This document shows positions 54,149 through 61,190 of a DNA stretch of 64,000 nt, piece after piece (the first letter of the stretch is position 1; the number at the start of each line of letters is the position of its first letter). The translations under genes and the position numbers were made by a program. The notes beneath the pieces are model-generated. The model worked only from the letters and a program-made list of their open reading frames with translations, made no database searches and was not told where the DNA came from. This DNA is from an uncultured Prevotella sp. (GTDB taxonomy: Bacteria > Bacteroidota > Bacteroidia > Bacteroidales > Bacteroidaceae): NCBI GenBank assembly GCA_934202525.1, contig CAKPYB010000003.1, forward strand, positions 1-64,000. The letters are read 5' to 3'.

Positions 54149-54253
54149 GGTGAAGAGTGGTGAAGAGTGGGTGAAGAGTCGCTGCAAACTCTTCACCCCT
54201 CGAAATGCCGATAAACACAGGCGTTTCCGAGGAAAAGGTGAAGAGTGAAGAGT
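54149..54253. repeat. 105-bp inverted repeat, right arm
   Basis: Partner of 53674-53778. Begins GGTGAAGAGTGGTGAAGAGT. Between the arms lie 370 bases of repeats and no gene. The whole span 53593-54361 has no recognisable coding region. Confidence 0.8.
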
Positions 54254-54283
54254 AAAAGCGAGTTCGCTTGCTGAACAAAAAAT

Positions 54284-54324
54284 GGGGCGCAAGCTGTTTC
54301 CTTGAAAGGAATCGCTTGCGCCCC
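54284..54324 (-). terminator. terminator of small outer-membrane protein gene
   Basis: An 11-bp perfect stem GGGGCGCAAGC / GCTTGCGCCCC. Read on the minus strand it is followed by ATTTTTTGTTC. Confidence 0.8.
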
Positions 54325-54361
54325 TGATATTATTGCTTATGAGTAAATGAGCACCCTAAGA

Positions 54362-54895
54362 TTAGAACTTGTAGATAGCACCAAATGAAATGTTGCTCGC
54401 ATCAACGTTAAGTCCGAATGTTGATGAGTTGTCACCCTGGTCAGGAGAATAACCTCTGTAACCGAGGAAACCTACCTTTGTGATGAAGTTTACGTGGTCT
54501 GAAAGCTTAACAGCCAAACCTGGCTTGATGCCTACCTCGTAAGAATCGCCACCGCCCTTGCTGTAACTGCTGTAACCGATTGTACCTTCTACGAAGAGGT
54601 TAACCAACTTGGTTTCTACGGCTGTGTAACGTACGTAAGGAGCTACTCTAAATGTTGTAGATTCACCTACTGGAGAAAGCTTGCAAACTTCGCCCTTCTT
54701 GATACCAATCTCGAGACCAGCCTCCCACTTGTTGTTGAATTCGTAACCAATCTCTGGCATCAAGGTGTAAGCTGTCTTGCTGTCACCATCACCGATCTTG
54801 TTGCTGGAAATACCAGCTGTACCACCGATGTAAACCTGTGCGCTAGCGCAAACTGAAACGAGAGCCATAGCAAGGCTCAACATAATCTTCTTCAT
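54362..54895 (-). CDS. outer-membrane beta-barrel protein (OmpW/OprF-like porin fold)
   Basis: A 177-residue precursor with signal peptide (MKKIMLSLAMALVSVCASAQ), then eight or so amphipathic strands (VYIGGTAGIS, LMPEIGYEFNNKWEAGLEIG, FRVAPYVRYTAV, LFVEGTIGYS) and the C-terminal aromatic FGAIYKF typical of barrels inserted by Bam. The start is taken at MKK (54895), with an alternative ATG two codons upstream. Size fits the beta-barrel family common in Bacteroidota; function unknown. Single gene with strong promoter and terminator. Confidence 0.85.
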   Translation of the reverse strand: MKKIMLSLAMALVSVCASAQVYIGGTAGISSNKIGDGDSKTAYTLMPEIGYEFNNKWEAGLEIGIKKGEVCKLSPVGESTTFRVAPYVRYTAVETKLVNLFVEGTIGYSSYSKGGGDSYEVGIKPGLAVKLSDHVNFITKVGFLGYRGYSPDQGDNSSTFGLNVDASNISFGAIYKF

Positions 54896-55015
54896 AATCA
54901 ATCTTTTCTTTTAATTATTACTTTATTTTATAACTCTAATCAGGTAGCTTTTCAGCCCCTTATTTATGATAGCAAAGCACATTCCAGACATGCTCCGCAC
55001 TCTCTAATTCGGCGG

Positions 55016-55046
55016 CAAAGGTATAGGAAATAACTCAAAACTCAAA
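55016..55046 (-). promoter_or_regulatory. promoter of beta-barrel gene
   Basis: On the minus strand, TTTG (55043-55046), 19 bp, TACCTTTG (55016-55023). Confidence 0.7.
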
Positions 55047-55084
55047 ACTTTTTCTCAGTTTTTCTTGCAAAACAAGCCGTATTG

Positions 55085-55098
55085 TTGATGTAAATCAA
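55085..55098. promoter_or_regulatory. Crp/Fnr-like box upstream of beta-barrel gene
   Basis: TTGAT-GTAA-ATCAA, a perfect Fnr-type palindrome, centred about 69 bp upstream of the beta-barrel -7 box. The distance is nearly the same as for the box before the second SusCD operon. Confidence 0.4.
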
Positions 55099-55190
55099 AA
55101 AAAGCAGGTATGCTGCATGTATCTGAAGTTATTTTTGAAGGATGGTAGCGATTTTTTTATTGAAACCGCCAAAATAAATATGTGGTAATA

Positions 55191-55222
55191 TTTGGGTAAA
55201 CCAACTTTTTTCTCTATCTTTG
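55191..55222 (+). promoter_or_regulatory. promoter of tex
   Basis: TTTG (55191-55194), 20 bp, TATCTTTG (55215-55222). Consensus promoter 42 bases before the start codon. Confidence 0.75.
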
Positions 55223-55263
55223 CATGAACAAACAGTTTGAATCTTTTTTTATTAATATCATAA

Positions 55264-57396
55264 ATGAATCAATTTACAAAGCTGATAGCAGCCCAGCTCA
55301 ATCTGAAGGAGCAGGCTGTAGAAAATACTCTGGCGCTGCTCGAAGAGGGCTGCACCATTCCGTTTATCTCGCGATACCGCAAGGAGAAAACCGGTAATAT
55401 GGACGAGGTGAACATCGAAGCCATCGCACAGGCTAACGAGAAACTCTCTGAGATGGCGAAGAGAAAAGAGACTATCCTCAAAACCATCGAGGAACAGGGA
55501 AAACTCTCGGATGAACTGAAAAAACGCATCGAACAGTGCTGGGATGCCACCGAACTGGAAGACATCTATCTTCCTTATAAGCCTAAGCGCAGAACTCGTG
55601 CACAGATAGCACGTGAGGCTGGATTGGAGCCTCTGGCACAGTTGCTCCTCTTCCAGCGTGAACGCAATCCGGAACAGGCTGCCAGGAAGTTTGTGGGCGA
55701 TAAGGTGAAGGATGTGGAGGCTGCACTTCAGGGCGCCAAGGACATCATCGCCGAAACCGTAAGTGAGAATGAGCAGAGTCGCAATCAGATTCGCGGTGAG
55801 TTCAGACGCGGTGCCATCATCACTTCTAAGGTGGTTGCCAAGAAGAAGGATGAGGAAGAGGCGCAGCGCTTCTCCGACTATTTCGATTTCTCTGAACCAT
55901 TGAAGAAGTGTTCTTCGCATCGGTTGCTGGCTATGCGTAGAGGCGAGGCGGCTGGATTCTTGCGTGTCAGCATCTCGGCAGATGATGAGCAGTGTCAGGA
56001 TAAACTGAAGCGTCACTATGTACATGGTTTCGGTGAGTGCCAGACGCTGGTGGGCGAAGCGGTGGATGATGCCTTCAAGCGACTGCTGAAGCCTAGTATT
56101 GAAACCGAATTTGCTGCGCTCAGCAAGCAGAAGGCGGATGAGGAGGCTATCGTGGTCTTTGCCGAAAACCTGCGCCAGCTCCTGTTGGCGGCTCCTTTAG
56201 GACAGAAACGTGTGATGGCGGTTGACCCAGGTTTTGCCAATGGTTGCAAGACTTGCTGTCTCGATGCGCAGGGCAATCTGATTCATCATGAAATTGTTTA
56301 TCCTCATCCTCCACGTAACAGGAAGAGCGAGGCTACGGCTGCCATCCAGCGAATGGTTAAGATGTATCAGGTGGAGGCAATGGCTGTAGGTAACGGTACG
56401 GCAAGCCGCGAAACCAGCGACTGGCTGCATAGCATCGATTTCGTTCATCCGGTAGATATCTACGTGGTGAGCGAGGATGGTGCTTCTATCTATTCGGCTT
56501 CGAAGATTGCAAGAGATGAGTTCCCGGATGAGGATGTTACCGTGCGTGGTGCTGTAAGCATCGGACGAAGACTGATGGATCCGCTTGCTGAGCTGGTGAA
56601 GATTGATCCGAAGAGCATCGGTGTGGGACAGTATCAGCATGATGTGGATCAGACTCAGCTGAAGAAGAGTCTGGATACGGTGGTGATGAGTTGCGTGAAC
56701 TCGGTGGGTGTCAATCTGAATACCGCATCGCAGCATCTGCTGACCTATGTGAGCGGATTGGGACCTACGCTTGCCAAGAACATCGTGGAATATCGCCGCG
56801 AGAATGGAGCCTTCGCTTCCCGTGCCCAGTTGAAGAAGGTGCCACGTCTGGGTCCTTCGGCCTTTGAGCAGTGTGCCGGCTTCCTCCGCATTCCAGGCGC
56901 AAAGAATCCTTTGGATAACAGTGCCGTTCATCCGGAGCGCTATGCGCTGGTAGAGCAGATGGCGAAAGATCAGGGCGTAACGGTGAAGCAGCTGGTAGAA
57001 GACAAGGCTCTGCAGAAGAAGATTGATATCAGGAAATATGTGAGTGCTGAGGTGGGTATGCCTACTTTGACCGATATCATGGCTGAGCTTGACAAGCCGG
57101 GCTTGGATCCTCGTGGTGAGGTTGAGAAGTTTGAGTTTGATGCCAGCATCAAGGAGATTGAGGATTTGCAGGTGGGCATGGTTGTGCCGGGCATTGTTAC
57201 CAACATTACCAAGTTTGGTGCCTTTGTAGATATAGGTGTCCACAACGATGGTCTGGTTCATGTCTCCCAGATGTCAAACCGTTACATTCAGGATCCTTCT
57301 GAGGTGGTAAAACTTCATGAGCATGTGATGGTGAGAGTGGCAGAAGTAGATTTGAAGCGCAAGCGCATCGCCTTGTCGATGAAGGGCGTGAAATAA
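55264..57396 (+). CDS. tex: Tex family RNA-binding transcriptional accessory protein
   Basis: A 710-residue cytosolic protein. The helical N-terminal region (about 1-310; IPFISRYRKEKTG and DIYLPYKPKRRTRA are Tex signatures) is followed by a YqgF/RNase H-like domain (from about 315, VMAVDPGF), helix-hairpin-helix repeats (about 480-570; VNLNTASQHLL, GLGPTLAKNIVEYR) and a C-terminal S1 RNA-binding domain (about 635-705; GIVTNITKFGAFVDIG). Length is slightly below E. coli YhgF. Bacterial Tex is thought to act on transcription complexes and RNA. A 94-residue protein is encoded 14 bp downstream. Confidence 0.95.
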   Translation: MNQFTKLIAAQLNLKEQAVENTLALLEEGCTIPFISRYRKEKTGNMDEVNIEAIAQANEKLSEMAKRKETILKTIEEQGKLSDELKKRIEQCWDATELEDIYLPYKPKRRTRAQIAREAGLEPLAQLLLFQRERNPEQAARKFVGDKVKDVEAALQGAKDIIAETVSENEQSRNQIRGEFRRGAIITSKVVAKKKDEEEAQRFSDYFDFSEPLKKCSSHRLLAMRRGEAAGFLRVSISADDEQCQDKLKRHYVHGFGECQTLVGEAVDDAFKRLLKPSIETEFAALSKQKADEEAIVVFAENLRQLLLAAPLGQKRVMAVDPGFANGCKTCCLDAQGNLIHHEIVYPHPPRNRKSEATAAIQRMVKMYQVEAMAVGNGTASRETSDWLHSIDFVHPVDIYVVSEDGASIYSASKIARDEFPDEDVTVRGAVSIGRRLMDPLAELVKIDPKSIGVGQYQHDVDQTQLKKSLDTVVMSCVNSVGVNLNTASQHLLTYVSGLGPTLAKNIVEYRRENGAFASRAQLKKVPRLGPSAFEQCAGFLRIPGAKNPLDNSAVHPERYALVEQMAKDQGVTVKQLVEDKALQKKIDIRKYVSAEVGMPTLTDIMAELDKPGLDPRGEVEKFEFDASIKEIEDLQVGMVVPGIVTNITKFGAFVDIGVHNDGLVHVSQMSNRYIQDPSEVVKLHEHVMVRVAEVDLKRKRIALSMKGVK

Positions 57397-57410
57397 AAAG
57401 GATATTCAGA

Positions 57411-57695
57411 ATGAATCAGAATAATAATGGTGATGCTCTCTTGGCAGGGGGCATCACCAGAGATTGTATAGAGTCGGCATATTGCTTTATTCATCAGAAG
57501 CTCAGGGTTTTTGAATTTTCCACCAATCCTACGCAGCGTGATGATATAGAGTATGCCATCGCCCAGTATGTAGAGGGTATGAATCCGCACCTCTATCTTC
57601 TTCTTTCTCAAGGCAGAAAGGAATTCCTTCTAGACCATGTGAATTTTGAAAAAGATATGCGCGAGGCTCAGGAAAAACTGGAGGGGATGATGTAG
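57411..57695 (+). CDS. hypothetical protein (94 aa), tex operon
   Basis: A 94-residue cytosolic protein, probably alpha-helical, without signal peptide or membrane helix. It starts MNQNNNGDALLAGGITRDCI and contains STNPTQRDDIEYAIAQYVEGMNPHLYLLL. The family is not recognised. The 14-bp spacing from tex suggests co-transcription. Codon use looks like its neighbours. Confidence 0.75.
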   Translation: MNQNNNGDALLAGGITRDCIESAYCFIHQKLRVFEFSTNPTQRDDIEYAIAQYVEGMNPHLYLLLSQGRKEFLLDHVNFEKDMREAQEKLEGMM

Positions 57696-57743
57696 GTAGC
57701 AATCTCTCTGCTTTGTATTTTCTGTGTTATTCCTATATATATT

Positions 57744-57772
57744 ATGGTTATTTCCAAAATGGAAATAACCAT
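57744..57772. terminator. hairpin after tex operon
   Basis: A 12-bp perfect stem ATGGTTATTTCC / GGAAATAACCAT with a 5-base loop. It lies between the tex operon and the convergent DUF1016 pseudogene and probably terminates one or both, although no long T-run follows. Confidence 0.5.
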
Positions 57773-57775
57773 GTA

Positions 57776-58252
57776 TTATTCTTTATCCGATTTTTCCTCT
57801 GATTTTTCAAGTTTCTCCTCTATTTCCTCAATCTTGTGGCAATGCCGATGCTACATCTGCAAAGAGTTTTTCTGTTTCGTATTGTGCAATTCCCATAGGT
57901 TGGGTAATTCGTTTTTTACCTTGGATAACAGGGAAATATGGTGATACCAAGATATTTGTGCTAGTGGTACTTGAACAAACTCCTTGCCTTCACTCTCTAA
58001 TTTTGCAAGTGTCACTTGCAGAATTGGCAGTTCCTTTAATTTGGCAAGTGGCACTTGCCAAATTGGAAAGTCTGGATATTCAGATGCAAAGCGTTTCATA
58101 TATCGCAGATTACGTATGGAATAGCCACGATCATCTGGATAGCGAGAAATCAAATCTTTCGATGTGTAATCACAAGAAATAGTGTGAAAGTATGTAAAAT
58201 GACACCTTGCTTTTGGCAGTCGCGATGGATTAGCATTGAAATATGTTGCCAA
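57776..58252 (-). pseudogene. DUF1016 (YhcG-like) protein remnant with coding palindromes
   Basis: The N-terminal fragment of a DUF1016/YhcG-type protein is recognisable (DDRGYSIRNLRYMKRFASEY and LAQISWYHHISLLSKVK). It stops at a TAG (57851-57853). In the same frame after this stop, 24 codons ending in TAA at 57776 read like the usual C-terminus (KIEEIEEKLEKSEEKSDKE). The central part, including the PD-(D/E)XK nuclease core, is missing, so this is an internally deleted gene, not just a truncation. The remaining part contains a three-fold QVxLAxL peptide repeat encoded by DNA palindromes. Any residual protein would lack nuclease activity. It fills most of the otherwise gene-free stretch 57696-58320. 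Confidence 0.72.
57955..58064. repeat. three in-frame palindromes within DUF1016 remnant
   Basis: AATTTGGCAAGTG-G-CACTTGCCAAATT (58038-58064) is a perfect 13+1+13 palindrome. 57999-58025 is the same design with one mismatch, and 57955-57979 is a degenerate copy. Centres are 39 and 45 bp apart, both multiples of three, so each adds a QV[PT]LA[KQ] block to the protein. Confidence 0.7.
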
Positions 58253-58276
58253 AATGTTGGCAATTTATAGAAACGA

Positions 58277-58314
58277 AAAATCCTAACCGCTTATTATCAA
58301 GCAGTTAGGATTTT
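58277..58314 (-). terminator. terminator of tRNA-Leu
   Basis: A 14-bp stem AAAATCCTAACCGC / GCAGTTAGGATTTT with one wobble. On the minus strand it is followed by TTTTTCGTTTC, just downstream of the tRNA. Confidence 0.8.
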
Positions 58315-58320
58315 CTTCGG

Positions 58321-58402
58321 TGCGCCTGATAGGACTCGAACCTACACGGCCTGAACCACTAGATCCTAAGTCTAGCGCGTCTACCAATTTCGCCACAAGC
58401 GC
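58321..58402 (-). tRNA. tRNA-Leu (anticodon TAG)
   Basis: An 82-nt class II tRNA on the minus strand. The acceptor stem is GCGCTTG/CAGGCGC (one wobble). The D-arm contains AAATTGGTAGACGC, the anticodon stem-loop is CTAGA-CTTAGGA-TCTAG giving anticodon TAG, a short variable arm is present, and the T-loop is GGTTCGAGTCC. The 3' CCA is not encoded (CCG follows). It reads CUA and, by wobble, other CUN leucine codons. Confidence 0.95.
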
Positions 58403-58413
58403 ATTCTTGGGTG

Positions 58414-58421
58414 CAAAGATA
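58414..58421 (-). promoter_or_regulatory. -7 box of tRNA-Leu
   Basis: TATCTTTG on the minus strand, 12 bases before the mature tRNA 5' end. Confidence 0.65.
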
Positions 58422-58472
58422 CAATAATAATTTGAATAAAAAGAATAAAAATGAAAAAAATGATGGTTTTAC

Positions 58473-58503
58473 TTGCTTTTTACGAGAAATAATGGTAATT
58501 TTG
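58473..58503 (+). promoter_or_regulatory. promoter of CE2-like esterase operon
   Basis: TTG (58473-58475), 20 bp, TAATTTTG (58496-58503). Confidence 0.6.
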
Positions 58504-58584
58504 CAAACAGATATTGTTTTGTCTTTACATTGCAAAAATGAAGGCTGAATGGTAAGGACAGATAAAAACTATAATAACAGGAAA

Positions 58585-59700
58585 ATGAAAAAAGTATGGG
58601 TTATGATGCTGGCTACATTGATGGTTTCTTCCACGATGATGGCTGGAAATGTGAAGAAATCAACTACTCTTCCTATTGTGGGAGAGGTTGTAAAGGCTTC
58701 TCATCCGATGATTCAGTATGTTGGGCGTGTGAGCTTTGCTAAGAATCCTGACGTAGCCAGTTTCAATTATCCGGGAACTACGATTGAGGCTAGTTTTCAA
58801 GGTTCTTCTCTGAAAATGCTGTGTCGCCCGAAAACTGGATATTTCATGGCGCAGATTGATGGTTGCGAACCTTTCAAAGTGGGCTTTAATGCCGAACGCG
58901 ATTCGGTTGTTACCCTGGCTGCGGCTTTGCCAAAGGGGGTGCATCATGCTAAGGTGATGTATGTGATAGAAGGCTTGTTCCGCAAACCGGAATTCAGAGG
59001 ATTCGTTCTTGATAAGGGATGTCATCTTGTTGAGGCTCCAGCTCTCCCAGACCGTAAGATTGAATTTATCGGAAACTCCATCACCTGCGGTTATGGTGTA
59101 GAAAGCATCAGCAAGTCTGATCCTTTTGAAGATGAAACAGAGAACCATTGGCTTACTTATGCCAATATTGTAAGTGACAGTCTGAAGGCTCAGCATACTT
59201 CTATCTCCCGTAGTGGTATCGGTGTTTATCGCAACTATAATGGTCCGAAGACAGGTGATGCCGATAACATGCCTTGGCAATATGAATATACCTTATTTGA
59301 CCAGCATGATGAAAAATGGGATTTTGCCAAGTATCAGCCTCAGTTAGTCTGTATCAATCTGGGTACGAACGATCTTTCTACCAGAAATTATGATATTCAA
59401 CTCTACGAGAAGAACTATCGCATGTTTCTTAAAACGGTACGCAGCAAGTATCCTCATGCAAAGATTGTGATGTTGACAGGTCCGATGCTCGGCGAGAAGG
59501 AGAGTAGCAAGCAGCGAATTGTGCTTGATAGAATCTGTGCCGATGCCAATAAAACCGATAAGAATGTTTACCGTTTCGATTTCAGTTTCCAGAAAGGAGA
59601 TTTAGGTTATGGCGCCAGCTGGCATCCTAGCATGTTGCAGCATCGGAAGATGGCAGCAGAATTGCTTCCGTTCTTGAGAAAACTGATGAATTGGAATTAA
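58585..59700 (+). CDS. CE2-like SGNH carbohydrate esterase (secreted)
   Basis: A 371-residue secreted esterase predicted to remove acetyl groups from polysaccharides. The start is placed at the ATG 58585, because the signal peptide (MKKVWVMMLATLM...) begins there; an in-frame ATG at 58549 adds 12 polar residues. An N-terminal jelly-roll domain (about 30-145) precedes the SGNH hydrolase domain. The latter has the catalytic Ser165 in FIGNSITCGYG, the GTND block and a C-terminal SWHPS with the likely catalytic His. The two-domain layout is that of carbohydrate esterase family 2. The histidine phosphatase gene follows 10-40 bp downstream and is probably co-transcribed. Confidence 0.87.
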   Translation: MKKVWVMMLATLMVSSTMMAGNVKKSTTLPIVGEVVKASHPMIQYVGRVSFAKNPDVASFNYPGTTIEASFQGSSLKMLCRPKTGYFMAQIDGCEPFKVGFNAERDSVVTLAAALPKGVHHAKVMYVIEGLFRKPEFRGFVLDKGCHLVEAPALPDRKIEFIGNSITCGYGVESISKSDPFEDETENHWLTYANIVSDSLKAQHTSISRSGIGVYRNYNGPKTGDADNMPWQYEYTLFDQHDEKWDFAKYQPQLVCINLGTNDLSTRNYDIQLYEKNYRMFLKTVRSKYPHAKIVMLTGPMLGEKESSKQRIVLDRICADANKTDKNVYRFDFSFQKGDLGYGASWHPSMLQHRKMAAELLPFLRKLMNWN

Positions 59701-59731
59701 ATGAGACAGCATGTTTCCCAAACATAATTAT

Positions 59732-61018
59732 ATGATAACAATGAATACAAAAAATCTATTATTGTTGGCATCTCTTACATTGACGATGCCTCTGGCTGCA
59801 CAGACTCCACAGGAGGATTTCAAGCGAGACATTACGCTCTCGGGTAGTAACTATGTGGCTTATCGTGGTCCTCAGAAGCAGTTGACTGCAGCTCCTAAGG
59901 GTTATAAGCCATTCTATCTGAGTCATTATGGCCGGCATGGTTCCCGCTATATGATTGGCAAGAAGGCTTATGATGTGCCTTATTTTTCTCTGCTCAAAGC
60001 GAAGCAGGAGGGCAAACTGACTGCTAAGGGCGAGGAAACGCTGGCTAAGGTGAAGCTGATTCGCGAGGAGGCGAAGGGGCGCGATGGCGAACTGACTCCG
60101 CTCGGAGCTCTCCAGCATCAGGGTATTACCAGAAGAATGATGGAGCGATTCCCTGAGATTTTTGCCGGTAATACGAATATCGAGGCTCGAAGCACCTTGG
60201 TTATCCGATGCATCCTCTCTATGGAGAACGGTTTGCAGCAGATGCTCCGCATGAATCCGAAACTTCATATCTTCCATGATGCCAGCGAGCATGATATGTA
60301 TTATATGAACCAGGGCGACAGATATCTGGATAGCTTGAAGCATAGCGTGGGTATCAAGGTGGTACAGCAGGAATTTGCACAGAAGCACGTTAGCTATAGC
60401 CGTGTGATGCAGGAACTGTTCAACGACCCTGCCTGGGTAAAGCAGAATATCAACCAGAGTGACCTGAACAGAAGACTCTATGAGATGGCAAGTTCTATCC
60501 AGGGCACAGAACTGAGAGGCAAGGTTTCGCTCTATGACCTCTTTACGGAAGAGGAACTGTATCAGAACTGGCTGAATGCCAACATCTGGTGGCAGATGGC
60601 TTATGGCAACTCGCCTTATACGGGTAATGTGCAGCCATTCTCCCAGCGCAATCTCCTGAGGGATATTATCCAGAAGGCGGATAGCTGCATCGCTCTTCCA
60701 CACCCTGGTGCTACATTGAGATATGGACACGATACGATGGTTACTCCGCTTACCTGTTTGCTGGATTTGAACGGGTATGGCGAGGAGATAAAGGATCCGG
60801 AGAAGATTGCTTCTCAATGGTGGGATTATAAGATTACCCCGATGGCTACGAATTTGCAGTTTGTCTTTTATAGAAACAAGGCGAATGATGTGCTGGTGAA
60901 GGTGCTTTTGAATGAAGACGAGGCTACTTTGCCTATCAAGAGCGATGTGGCACCTTATTACCACTGGAATGACTTTAAGGAATACTGCCTGAAAAAGCTG
61001 GCGGGGTATAAAAGGTAA
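59732..61018 (+). CDS. histidine-type (acid) phosphatase, secreted
   Basis: A 428-residue member of the clade-2 histidine phosphatase superfamily, with signal peptide ending near LAAQTP. The catalytic RHG motif is in SHYGRHGSRY (His69, counting from Met 59732), and the C-terminal proton-donor motif is RYGHDTMVTPL (HD instead of the HAE of MINPP phytases). Such enzymes hydrolyse phosphomonoesters, possibly inositol phosphates or phosphosugars. The start is uncertain among ATG 59711, 59732 and 59741; the last two give the better signal peptide. Pairing with a CE2 esterase suggests scavenging from complex substrates. Confidence 0.87.
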   Translation: MITMNTKNLLLLASLTLTMPLAAQTPQEDFKRDITLSGSNYVAYRGPQKQLTAAPKGYKPFYLSHYGRHGSRYMIGKKAYDVPYFSLLKAKQEGKLTAKGEETLAKVKLIREEAKGRDGELTPLGALQHQGITRRMMERFPEIFAGNTNIEARSTLVIRCILSMENGLQQMLRMNPKLHIFHDASEHDMYYMNQGDRYLDSLKHSVGIKVVQQEFAQKHVSYSRVMQELFNDPAWVKQNINQSDLNRRLYEMASSIQGTELRGKVSLYDLFTEEELYQNWLNANIWWQMAYGNSPYTGNVQPFSQRNLLRDIIQKADSCIALPHPGATLRYGHDTMVTPLTCLLDLNGYGEEIKDPEKIASQWWDYKITPMATNLQFVFYRNKANDVLVKVLLNEDEATLPIKSDVAPYYHWNDFKEYCLKKLAGYKR

Positions 61019-61056
61019 AAAGGTAAAAAAGTAAAAAGGTAAAAAAGTAAAAAGGC
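61013..61056. repeat. GGTAAAAAAG-type simple repeat after phosphatase gene
   Basis: AAAAGGTAAAAAAGTAAAAA units repeat about four times, starting within the last codons of the phosphatase gene (AAAGGTAA contains the stop). Same family as at 32236-32286 and 37961-38005. Confidence 0.6.
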
Positions 61057-61102
61057 GCAGATAAAGGAAGGCCTTTATATACTGGGTATTTTTTATATAA
61101 AA

Positions 61103-61139
61103 AAAGGGAGTTAAAGTGGATAACGCTTTAACTCCCTTT
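61103..61139. terminator. bidirectional terminator phosphatase / topoisomerase A
   Basis: A 14-bp perfect stem AAAGGGAGTTAAAG / CTTTAACTCCCTTT with a 9-base loop. T-runs occur on both strands between convergent genes. Confidence 0.85.
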
Positions 61140-61190
61140 ATTTTACTGTGGCCCTGATAGGCAATTGTAATGTCTTGATAACCTGTATGT

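Noticed and set aside
58549..58584. 12-residue N-terminal extension of the CE2-like esterase
   Set aside because: It would place polar residues before an otherwise standard signal peptide starting at the ATG 58585.
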